Assembly: GCA_022822905.1 (NCBI GenBank)
Contig: JAJDYE010000016.1
Coordinates: 88,731 to 152,730 of the forward strand
Origin: Acidimicrobiia bacterium
Lineage (GTDB): Bacteria; Actinomycetota; Acidimicrobiia; Acidimicrobiales; Bin134
Length of the DNA stretch: 64,000 bases
Direction: 5' to 3'
Part shown: piece after piece, positions 34,703 through 42,171 of the stretch
How the letters are laid out: each line of letters opens with the position of its first letter
Numbering within the stretch: position 1 is the first letter of the stretch
The notes under the pieces: model-generated
Seen by the model: only the letters and a program-made list of their open reading frames with translations
The model's database searches: none
Told to the model about the DNA's origin: nothing
Translations under genes and position numbers: made by a program

Positions 34703-35905
34703 ATGCCCGAAGCAGTAATCGTCGCCACCTCCCGCACGCCCATCGGGCGAGCGGTCAAGGGATCGCTGGTCGATGTCCGCCCCGACGACATGTCGGCGTT
34801 CATCATCGGCGACGTTCTCGGCAAAGTCCCCCAGATCGATGGGGCCGATGTCGAGGACGTGATGTGGGGCTGCGCCCAGCCCGCGGGCGAGGCCGGCTAC
34901 AACATCGCCCGGCTGTCGGGGTTGTTGGCCGGCCTCGACGTGCCCGGCGTGACCGTCAACCGCTACTGCTCCTCGTCGCTTCAAACCATCCGCATGGCGG
35001 CCCACGCAGTGCGGGCCGGTGAGGGCGACGTGTTCGTGTCGGGCGGGGTGGAGTGCGTGAGCCGCTTCGCGGCGGGCGCATCCGACCGAGGCGGCAAGAA
35101 CGACAAGTTTGCCGACGCCGAGGCCCGCTCAGCCGAGCGCAGCGGCGAGGGCACCCCGGCGTGGGAGCCCCCGGAGGGCCTGCCCGACATCTACATCGCC
35201 ATGGGCCAGACCGCCGAGAACGTGGCCCAGGCCTGGAATGTGAGCCGCGAGCGCCAAGACGAGTTCGGGGTGAGGTCGCAGAACCGGGCCGAGGCCGCCC
35301 AGGAGCGGGGCTTCTTCGAGCGGGAGATCACCCCCTTCCCCTTGGCCGACGGCACGCTGGTGACCAAGGACGACGGCATCCGGGCCGGCACCGTCATCGA
35401 GAAGGTGTCCCAGCTCAACCCGGTGTTCCGTCCCGACGGCACCGTCACTGCGGGCAATGCCTGCCCGCTCAACGACGGGGCCGCTGCGGTGGTGGTGATG
35501 AGCGACACCAAGGCCGCCGAGTTGGGCGTCAAGCCGCTGGCCCGGATCGTGGCCTCCGGAGTGGCTGCGGTAAACCCCGAGATCATGGGCCTCGGCCCCA
35601 TCCCGGCCATCACCCAGGTACTGGACCGGGCCGGTATGACCATCGACGACGTCGATCTGGTGGAGATCAACGAGGCCTTCGCCGCCCAAGTGATCCCCTC
35701 AGCCGACGAGCTGGGCATCGACTACGACAAGCTCAACGTGAACGGCGGGGCCATCGCCTTGGGCCACCCCTTCGGCATGACCGGCGCCCGCATCATGGGA
35801 ACCCTGCTCAATGGCCTGGAAGACGCCGACAAGACCATCGGCGTCGAGAGCATGTGCGTGGGCGGCGGCCAGGGCATGGCCATGATCGTGGAGCGCTTGA
35901 GTTAG
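34703..35905 (+). CDS. thiolase (acetyl-CoA C-acetyltransferase type)
   Basis: The 400-aa protein has the complete thiolase triad: Cys89 in NRYCSSSLQT, His355 in GHPFGMTGAR and Cys385 in MCVGGGQGM. EAVIVATSRTPIGRAVKGSL at the N terminus and VEINEAFAAQVIP in the C half are family hallmarks. It cleaves or condenses beta-ketoacyl-CoA. A good Shine-Dalgarno sequence (AGGAG) precedes the ATG. It could close a beta-oxidation route with the ETF, hydratases and ligases nearby. Confidence 0.96.
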   Translation: MPEAVIVATSRTPIGRAVKGSLVDVRPDDMSAFIIGDVLGKVPQIDGADVEDVMWGCAQPAGEAGYNIARLSGLLAGLDVPGVTVNRYCSSSLQTIRMAAHAVRAGEGDVFVSGGVECVSRFAAGASDRGGKNDKFADAEARSAERSGEGTPAWEPPEGLPDIYIAMGQTAENVAQAWNVSRERQDEFGVRSQNRAEAAQERGFFEREITPFPLADGTLVTKDDGIRAGTVIEKVSQLNPVFRPDGTVTAGNACPLNDGAAAVVVMSDTKAAELGVKPLARIVASGVAAVNPEIMGLGPIPAITQVLDRAGMTIDDVDLVEINEAFAAQVIPSADELGIDYDKLNVNGGAIALGHPFGMTGARIMGTLLNGLEDADKTIGVESMCVGGGQGMAMIVERLS

Positions 35906-35938
35906 GCCCCACACCCATCGGCCAGACCTGATAGGCCC

Positions 35939-37210
35939 TCAAGCAAAGGGGTCGGCTGCGCCCACGCGGATCCCAGGGGTGAACACGACCGGCATCGACA
36001 CCACGCCGGTCATCAGCAGATTGCCCGGATAGGGCTTGAACCCGTCGAGGTTGATCTCGTAGTCGCCGATGCGGGCAAGAACGTCTCGCAGCATGAGCTC
36101 CGACTCGATGCGGGCGATCGACGAGCCGATGCAGCGATGACCGCCCAGCCCGAATGCCAAGTGCTTGTTCACCTCGCGGTCGATGCGCACCTCGTCGGGA
36201 GCATCGAACACCGCCGGATCGTGGTTGGCCGTCACCCAGCTGATGAACACGATGTCGCCCCGGCGGATCTGACGGCCGCCCAATTCCACGTCGCGGGTGG
36301 CGGTGCGGGTGAGGGTCTCGCTGGGGCTGTAATGGCGCAAGAACTCTTCCACCGCAGCCGGGATCAGGCCCGGATTCTCGATGAGCCGGGAGCGGTCCTC
36401 GGGATGGGTGCCCAGGTGGTGCAGGCCCCACGACACCAGCGATGTGGTGGTGTCGAGACCACCCGCTACCAGGTTCCACATGATGGCAGTGATCTCGTCG
36501 TCGCTCAGCATCCGGCCATCCAGCGGGGACGACACCAATGCCGTAGTGACATCGTCGGCCGGGTTGTCCCGACGAAATGCGGCGAAGTCGCGGAGCTCCT
36601 CCCACATGTCCGGTTGGTGGGCGATTGCGCTGAGGTACCGCTCGTCAGTGGGCTCATACGAGGAGGTGGCATGAAAGAAGTCGGCGTAGTGCCGCCAGTT
36701 GGATGAGACCATGCCCATCATCTCCAGCGTCAGCACCGCGGGCACCGGCGTGGTGTAGTCGAGCACCAAGTCGGCTTCGCCCGACTCGACGATCTCGTCG
36801 AGGAACCATGCCGACACCGCCTCCATGCGGGGGCGGTTGCTCTCGACTGCGTTGATGGTCATGAGCGGATTCAGCACCCGCCGCAGGTCGGCGTGTTCGG
36901 GACCGTCGATCTCGGACACTCCTTGGCGGGGGATGTAGCCCGGGCGAGGCACTCCGCAGATGCCCATATAGGAGATACCGTCGGGGGCGTCGGGCTCGTA
37001 CTTGTGGGCGAACGTCTCGTTATCGCGGGCTACTTGGGCCACCGACTCGTAATCGGTGACCATCCAGAACCCGCCATAGTGCTCGTTGAACACCACCGGG
37101 CAGCTCTCCCGCAACTCGTGGTAGCGGCTATGGCGCTCGGCGACGAACTCCGGCGTCTGATGATCGATATCTACTTTGTCAGAAGTGGCATCTGATGTCT
37201 CGGCGTCCAC
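35939..37210 (-). CDS. cytochrome P450
   Basis: The 423-aa soluble bacterial P450 has the I-helix NLVAGGLDTTTSLVSWGL, the K-helix ExxR in EEFLRHYSP, and the heme loop AFGLGGHRCIGS with Cys360 as thiolate ligand. The I-helix Asp/Thr pair for oxygen activation is intact. It hydroxylates an unknown hydrophobic substrate with a ferredoxin partner not encoded here. The SelW-like gene is the next one upstream on the same strand (38 nt gap). Confidence 0.96.
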   Translation of the reverse strand: MDAETSDATSDKVDIDHQTPEFVAERHSRYHELRESCPVVFNEHYGGFWMVTDYESVAQVARDNETFAHKYEPDAPDGISYMGICGVPRPGYIPRQGVSEIDGPEHADLRRVLNPLMTINAVESNRPRMEAVSAWFLDEIVESGEADLVLDYTTPVPAVLTLEMMGMVSSNWRHYADFFHATSSYEPTDERYLSAIAHQPDMWEELRDFAAFRRDNPADDVTTALVSSPLDGRMLSDDEITAIMWNLVAGGLDTTTSLVSWGLHHLGTHPEDRSRLIENPGLIPAAVEEFLRHYSPSETLTRTATRDVELGGRQIRRGDIVFISWVTANHDPAVFDAPDEVRIDREVNKHLAFGLGGHRCIGSSIARIESELMLRDVLARIGDYEINLDGFKPYPGNLLMTGVVSMPVVFTPGIRVGAADPFA

Positions 37211-37248
37211 GCCCGCAGCGTAGTGGCCGAGTGCGGCGGCTCCTGCCC

Positions 37249-37521
37249 CTATGAGCCGTAGACCAGCACTCCTTCGGCATATTGCTCGGCAAAGAGTTTC
37301 AGCACCTCGCCGACATCGGCATGCCGCATGCAGTCGTCCTTGGAGAAGAGCATCTCACCGTTGACTTCTACGTCGAAGATGCCCGACGCACCGGTCACCA
37401 GGGTCAGTCGCTCGATGATGTGCTGGTAGTCCTGAAGCAAGTCCTTGGCAGCGCTCACGGCGTGCTCGGAATAGTCTCAAGGAACTCAATAGGTGATGGT
37501 GATGCGGTGCTTTTGCGCCAT
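37249..37521 (-). CDS. SelW/Rdx-family selenoprotein with UxxU motif (two in-frame TGAs)
   Basis: ATG 37521-37519 opens a 90-aa frame: MAQKHRITITY-U12-VP-U15-DYSEHAVSAAKDLLQ, then ERLTLVTGASGIFDVEVNGEMLFSKDD and on to the stop at 37249. The C-terminal part is the SelT/SelW/SelH (Rdx) fold: G-[IV]-F-[DE]-V-x-V-[ND]-G-E-x-[LI]-[FW]-S-K. Family members carry CxxC or CxxU immediately after the first strand (x-I-x-Y-C). Here both positions are TGA (37486-37488 and 37477-37479) in one frame, predicting a Sec-Sec pair. Read conventionally, the gene would start at an internal GTG (37458) and lose its redox motif. A single Cys64 remains. It is next to a P450 gene. I found no strong SECIS hairpin by eye. 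Confidence 0.85.
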
Positions 37522-37586
37522 GGGTGCAGGCTATCGCCGGGCTGACGACAACCCGCACATTTCTGCGACCGCTACTCTCGGAGCCC

Positions 37587-38204
37587 ATGAACCAAACAGC
37601 GGCCGAGGTCGGCGTGTTCGAGGCCATGCACACCCAACGGGCCGTGCGGCGCTATTTGCCCGATCCGGTGCCCGATGAGTTGATCACCCAAGTGCTGGAC
37701 GCTGCCATCCGGGCACCCAGCGCCATCAACGGGCAGTTTGCCCGATTCGTGGTGGTCACCGAACCCGAAAAGCGCCGCAGTTTGGCCGAGCTCTACCTCG
37801 ACGCCCAGCAGGAGTCGTACAACAACCCTTCGGCAGCGGGCACCGAGTGGCTGCGGGGCCAAGAGGCCGGAATCGTGGAAAAGGCCGCCGAATTCGCCCG
37901 TGAAGTGGGCAATGTGCCGGTGTTCATCATCGTGTGCTCCACCCAGCGGGGGGTGAGCCACTCGGTTTACCCCGCGGTGCAGAACCTCCTGGTGGCGGCC
38001 CGCAGCCTGGGGTTGGGCACGGTGCTCACCACGCTGCACGCCTTCCGGGCCGATGGGGTTCGGGCCGTGCTGGGCATCCCCGACGACGTCCACATTGTGT
38101 GCGGCATCCCGATGGGGTGGCCCGCGGTGCCCTTCGGCCCGGTGCGACGACGCCCGCTGTCAGAAGTGGCGTATTGGAACCAGTGGGAGGACCACAATGA
38201 GTGA
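37587..38204 (+). CDS. nitroreductase-family protein
   Basis: From the ATG at 37587 it has 205 aa: EAMHTQRAVRRYLPDPVPDELITQVLDAAIRAPSAINGQFARFVVVTEPEKR (FMN-binding R-x-x-R and P-S-x-x-x-x-x-F blocks), then VYPAVQNLLVAARSLGLGTVLTT and VRAVLGIPDDVHIVCGIPMGWP. FMN enzymes of this type reduce nitro groups or quinones or dehalogenate. Its end overlaps the following enoyl-CoA hydratase start by 8 nt. It is divergent from the SelW-like gene, so a shared 65-nt promoter gap is likely. Confidence 0.92.
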   Translation: MNQTAAEVGVFEAMHTQRAVRRYLPDPVPDELITQVLDAAIRAPSAINGQFARFVVVTEPEKRRSLAELYLDAQQESYNNPSAAGTEWLRGQEAGIVEKAAEFAREVGNVPVFIIVCSTQRGVSHSVYPAVQNLLVAARSLGLGTVLTTLHAFRADGVRAVLGIPDDVHIVCGIPMGWPAVPFGPVRRRPLSEVAYWNQWEDHNE

Positions 38205-39048
38205 ACAATCAACTGAGCAGAGTTTTGGCCCGTTCTCTTTGGGAGTTGCCGATGGCGTGGGCTGGGTGGTGATCGACCATCCGCCCAAGCAGCTCGTTGA
38301 CGGCCTCCTGATCGGCGGGCTCATGGGGCTGCTCGATGCGGTTGAGGCTGATGAGCAAATGCATGTCTTGGTGTTCGAGAGCGCTGATCCAGAGTTCTTC
38401 CTGATGCATGGCGATGTGGAGCAGATCCTGGCCATGGAGGCACCCGCCGAGGTGCCGACCGAGCCCAACTTCGCCGCGGCCACGTTCGACCGCTGCCGCA
38501 CCATGGGGGTGGCCACCATTGGCATGATCGACGGCATCGCCCGGGGCGGTGGATCGGAGTTCCTGCTGTCACTCGACATGCGCTTTGCCGGGCCTCGCAC
38601 CGTGTTGGGCCAGCCCGAGGTGGCCATGGGCATCATCCCCGGGGCTAGTGGCACCCAACGGCTGGCCCGTTTGGTGGGCCGCAGCCGGGCACTGGAGATC
38701 GTCCTGTCGGGCAACGACGTAACTGCCGAGGAGGCCGCCGCCATCGGTTACGTCAACCGGGTGCTGCCCTCCGATGGGCTCCGGGCCCACACTGCCCAAG
38801 TGGCCCGTCGCATCGCCGCCTCGCCGAGGTTGTCAATCGCCAAGGCCAAGCAGGCCGTGGACGCCGCGTTGGGGCCGGTGGAGCCGGGGTTGTTGACCGA
38901 GACCCAAGCCATGATGGCCTGCTCGGGCACCGGCCAGCATGTGCCCCTAATGCAGCGATTCCTCGACGCTGGCGGCCAAACCCGCGAGGGCGAGCGCGAT
39001 CCCGCTTCCATGGCTGCGGTGATCGACGAGATGCTGGGAATCGACTAG
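38197..39048 (+). CDS. enoyl-CoA hydratase/isomerase family protein
   Basis: The ATG at 38197 lies behind GTGGGAGGACC inside the end of the nitroreductase gene and gives 283 aa. The crotonase pattern is GVGWVVIDHPP, FESADPEFFLMHGDVEQIL, TIGMIDGIARGGGSEFLLSLDMRFAGPRTVLGQPEVAMGIIPGASGTQRLARLVGRSRALEIVLSGNDVTAEEAAAIGYVN. The Glu of GQPEV and the oxyanion Gly residues are present. The N-terminal substrate loop is HPPKQL, unlike the usual RPxxxNA. Its TAG shares CTAG (39045-39048) with the convergent gene. Confidence 0.92.
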   Translation: MSEQSTEQSFGPFSLGVADGVGWVVIDHPPKQLVDGLLIGGLMGLLDAVEADEQMHVLVFESADPEFFLMHGDVEQILAMEAPAEVPTEPNFAAATFDRCRTMGVATIGMIDGIARGGGSEFLLSLDMRFAGPRTVLGQPEVAMGIIPGASGTQRLARLVGRSRALEIVLSGNDVTAEEAAAIGYVNRVLPSDGLRAHTAQVARRIAASPRLSIAKAKQAVDAALGPVEPGLLTETQAMMACSGTGQHVPLMQRFLDAGGQTREGERDPASMAAVIDEMLGID

Positions 39049-39851
39049 CCCAGTTCCGGCCAAAGGGCCAGGGCGGTGCCTCCCAAGAATTGGGCCTGTT
39101 CGCTCTGAGTCATCCCCGCACAGGCCGCCCGCGCTTGATCAGCCAGTTCCCTATAGGGCCGGTCGTGGGTCTGGGAATAGTCCGATCCCCACATGAGCCG
39201 ATTCAGGCCGAATTGCTCGGCCAGCCGTTCCAGCATGACTGCCGGTTCGCCCGCATCCAGCACATGAGGAGTGACCTTCAGGTACAGGTTCCCCAGGTGG
39301 GCATAGTCGCCAATGGTCTCGGGCGCGAACCCGCAGTGGTCGAGAGACAAGATCACATCAGGATGGGCAGCCACAGCCTCCCCCAGCGCAGGCAGATACT
39401 CAGGCACCGTGGCCGCGCTCACCCTCAGACCGAGTCGTCGCGCGGTGTTCCAAGTGGCCTCATCGTGCAGCGGCCCTCCCCCGCCGATGGCAAAAAACCG
39501 CACCCCGCCCGCCCCGGCTGCTGCCAGCCCGTCGAGCTCGGCAGGTTCGTCGACGATCACCACGGCACTGAACACATCGGGATAGGCCGCCCGAGCGTCC
39601 AGCACATAGGAGTTGTCCGTGCCATAGCCCCCCTGGGCCTGCACCAGCACCGCCCGGTCCACTCCGGCAGCGGCCATCTCGGCCAACAACTCCTCAGCGG
39701 TCACCGGCGCCTCGTACACCCACTCCACCCCCGGATAGTCGGCGACCTGGAGCGGATACTTCACAAGGTCATCCGAGATCACGTGAGTATGGGTGTCTAC
39801 TACGAGCACCCGGCTAGTTTGCACGGCAACGCCCCCTAACGCCGATCCCAA
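39045..39851 (-). CDS. amidohydrolase family protein (TIM-barrel, short type)
   Basis: The 268-aa protein has the N-terminal metal pair VVDTHTHVISDD, then AAGVDRAVLVQAQGGYGTDNSYVLDA, the VVIVDEPAELDGLAAAGAGGVRF strand, LSLDHCGFAP with a conserved Asp-His, and the terminal LMWGSDYSQTHDRPY. It is shorter than the DDHVxEP paralogues and closer to gluconolactonase/lactone-hydrolase-like amidohydrolase_2 members. It may hydrolyse a lactone or amide. The start may lie a few codons further in (VQTSRVLVVDTHTH). Confidence 0.88.
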   Translation of the reverse strand: MGSALGGVAVQTSRVLVVDTHTHVISDDLVKYPLQVADYPGVEWVYEAPVTAEELLAEMAAAGVDRAVLVQAQGGYGTDNSYVLDARAAYPDVFSAVVIVDEPAELDGLAAAGAGGVRFFAIGGGGPLHDEATWNTARRLGLRVSAATVPEYLPALGEAVAAHPDVILSLDHCGFAPETIGDYAHLGNLYLKVTPHVLDAGEPAVMLERLAEQFGLNRLMWGSDYSQTHDRPYRELADQARAACAGMTQSEQAQFLGGTALALWPELG

Positions 39852-39893
39852 GATGCCTCCGACAGGGCATATCGACCACGAAAGGAATCCAAT

Positions 39894-40766
39894 ATGGCCA
39901 ATTCAAACCAGAACTACACCTGCTTCGAGATCACCCTCGAAGGCGGCGTCGCCCATCTCCAGCTCTCGCGGCCCGAAGCCAGGAATTCAATGATTCCGGA
40001 GTTCTGGTCCGAGCTGCCCGTCGCGGTGAACGGTCTTTCCGACTCCGGGGAGGCCCGGGCGCTGGTGATCTCCTCCACCGGACGCCATTTCACCGCGGGC
40101 ATGGACCTGTCGGTATTCACGCAGCCAGACTCTCTATTCTCGAGTGGATCTGAATCCAGCGAAGCACCGGAATTCGGCCGAGTCCGAGCCGAGACTCGCA
40201 GTGCAGCTTTGGCACTCCAAGAGTCGTTCAGTTGCCTGGAGAAGACCCGCATGCCCGTGCTGGCCGCGGTTCAAGGCGGCTGCGTCGGCGGAGGGGTCGA
40301 CATGGTCTGCGCCGCTGACATGCGGTACTGCACTGCCGAAGCCTTCTTCTGCATCCAGGAGATCAACATCGGCCTGACTGCCGACCTGGGCACTCTGCAA
40401 CGGTTGCCTCGGATCATCCCTGATGGCCTGGCCCGTGAGCTGGCCTACACCGGACGCCGGCTCACTGCCGATGAAGCGAAGTCGGCTGGGCTGGTCAACC
40501 AGGTTTATCCCGACCATGACTCCATGGTGGAGGGCGTGCTCGGGATTGCCCAAGAAATCGCCCAGCGCTCGCCGCTGGCCATCTGGGGCTCCAAGGAAAT
40601 GCTCAACTACACCCGCGACCACAGCGTGGCCGACGGCCTCACCTACATCGCCACCTGGCAAGCCGGCATGTTCCACCCCGACGACATGGCTGAAGTGTTC
40701 GCGGCGAGAACTGAGGAACGCGACCCGGTCTTCCAGAATCTCCTCCCTGTCAGACGTGCGCTCTAA
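39894..40766 (+). CDS. dienoyl-CoA isomerase-like (ECH1-type) crotonase
   Basis: The 290-aa protein has VAHLQLSRPEARNSM, ISSTGRHFTAGMDLSVF (oxyanion hole) and AAVQGGCVGGGVDMVCAADMRYCTAEAFFCIQEINIGLTADLGTLQRLPRII. This last block matches the delta3,5-delta2,4-dienoyl-CoA isomerase family, where the Glu and Asp of the IQE...AD region are catalytic. It would reposition double bonds during oxidation of polyunsaturated or dienoic acyl-CoA. The ATG at 39894 is preceded by GAAAGGAATCC. Confidence 0.9.
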   Translation: MANSNQNYTCFEITLEGGVAHLQLSRPEARNSMIPEFWSELPVAVNGLSDSGEARALVISSTGRHFTAGMDLSVFTQPDSLFSSGSESSEAPEFGRVRAETRSAALALQESFSCLEKTRMPVLAAVQGGCVGGGVDMVCAADMRYCTAEAFFCIQEINIGLTADLGTLQRLPRIIPDGLARELAYTGRRLTADEAKSAGLVNQVYPDHDSMVEGVLGIAQEIAQRSPLAIWGSKEMLNYTRDHSVADGLTYIATWQAGMFHPDDMAEVFAARTEERDPVFQNLLPVRRAL

Positions 40767-40835
40767 TTCCCGATTACATGAGTCTTGGAGATCTGGAGTT
40801 CCAGCAATCAGACAAGAGCCCAGTAGGTTCACACC

Positions 40836-41303
40836 ATGGCTTCAATTGCTACCGACCGCTATGTCGACCGGGCCGAGATGGAGGAGTTCGTCCGCCCCCG
40901 CCACCGGGGCGTGCTGCTCACCACCCGACGGGACGGGCGGCCTCAAAGCTCGCTGGTGACGCTAGGCCTCGACACCAGCGGCCGGGTGGTGGTGTCCAGC
41001 TACCCCGAGCGGGCCAAGTCGATGAATGTCAAGCGCAATCCTGCGGCCTCCATGGTGGTTATGTCGGATGAGTTCGGCGGCGAGTGGATGCAGCTCGACG
41101 GCACGGCTGAATGCCTCGACATGCCCGAGGCTCTCGATGGCCTAGTCGAGTACTTCCGAGTGATCTCCGGCGAACACCCCGACTGGGACGAGTACCGCCA
41201 AGCCATGGCCCACCAGGGCAAATGTCTAATCCGCCTCACCATCGACCAATGGAGCCCCATCTCCAAAGGCGGCTTCCCCGCCCACCTAGCTCAAGACGAC
41301 TGA
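40836..41303 (+). CDS. PPOX-class F420-dependent oxidoreductase-like protein
   Basis: The 155-aa split beta-barrel protein has RHRGVLLTTRRDGRPQSSLVTLGLDTSGRVVVSSYPERAKSMNVKRNPAASMVVMSDEFGGEWMQLDGTAECLD, the signature of the pyridoxamine-phosphate-oxidase-like F420/FMN family. It probably reduces a small cofactor-dependent substrate or biliverdin-like molecule. It is the last chromosomal-type gene before the defence-like island. Confidence 0.9.
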   Translation: MASIATDRYVDRAEMEEFVRPRHRGVLLTTRRDGRPQSSLVTLGLDTSGRVVVSSYPERAKSMNVKRNPAASMVVMSDEFGGEWMQLDGTAECLDMPEALDGLVEYFRVISGEHPDWDEYRQAMAHQGKCLIRLTIDQWSPISKGGFPAHLAQDD

Positions 41304-41324
41304 AGGAGCATGTCGTGGACTACG

Positions 41325-42155
41325 TCATGTCATCGCCTGCAAGTCGACGCATGCCTTATACAAGACTCGTTCGAGTTGCAGGTCTGGTGGGACACCGTCG
41401 CGTTGCCGGTAATCGGTGAACGAGTCGCCGACGGGTTCGAAGCAGTAGAGGCCGACTGCATCGAGGACTTGCTGGGCTGTTGAGGCCCATTTGAGGGTCC
41501 TCTCGAAATCGCTGTCGTTGATGACCCGTACTGCGATGAAGAAGTAGATCTTCGGCTCGACTGAGCGGAGCCAGGTGGTCAGATCGCCTCCCCCGGGCCC
41601 TCCTGCACGGGGAGCTGTGCCTGCCATCGTTTGGCGTCTGCTGAATTCGCCCTTCAAGTCAATGCACTTGAAAGCAAGTTCCTTGACCCGCTTGTCAATG
41701 TCGGCTGATCCAGGCCGTCCGCTCTCCTTCTGCCTTGGTGAATTGATGTGCTTGGGTGTGCCCATCATCTTCGCTTCGAGCATGAACTGGAGGTCTCCGT
41801 CTGCCGGAAAAACGCAGTCGAGGTTGTGTACGGGCACGATTAGGCCAGGGACTGGGCGACGAGATGTCAGAAGCTCGACACCGGAGCACTGCTTGAGGAG
41901 GAGAACGAGCAGATCGTTGAAGAAGTCGCCTTTACCGTTTTGGAGATCGGCTCCCAATTCCGACTTCTCGTCGTCGGTCATTTCAGCACCGACCGACGCG
42001 GCGATGGAAGCATCGAATTGAGACATCGCTAGTAGGAACTCTTGCTCTACCTGATTCCAGCTTGTGTGCCCTTCAGCTTCGGCGGTGGCATACACGTCCA
42101 TGAAAGGGGCGCACCGTTGGCTCGTGGCCCATCGAGCGTTGGTTGGAGCGGGCAT
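41325..42155 (-). CDS. candidate type II restriction endonuclease
   Basis: The 276-aa protein is encoded 16 nt downstream of the DNA methylase gene on the same strand. I see a PD-(D/E)xK-like arrangement: Asp113 in HNLDCVFP and E127-A-K129 in LQFMLEAKM, with a preceding KGDFFNDLLVLLLKQCSG helix. The C-terminal half has VEPKIYFFIAVRVIND. No named restriction family is recognised. The endonuclease role rests on the motif and the methylase neighbour. Base use is slightly less GC-rich than in the catabolic genes. Confidence 0.65.
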   Translation of the reverse strand: MPAPTNARWATSQRCAPFMDVYATAEAEGHTSWNQVEQEFLLAMSQFDASIAASVGAEMTDDEKSELGADLQNGKGDFFNDLLVLLLKQCSGVELLTSRRPVPGLIVPVHNLDCVFPADGDLQFMLEAKMMGTPKHINSPRQKESGRPGSADIDKRVKELAFKCIDLKGEFSRRQTMAGTAPRAGGPGGGDLTTWLRSVEPKIYFFIAVRVINDSDFERTLKWASTAQQVLDAVGLYCFEPVGDSFTDYRQRDGVPPDLQLERVLYKACVDLQAMT

Positions 42156-42171
42156 CTACTGACTCTTCCTG

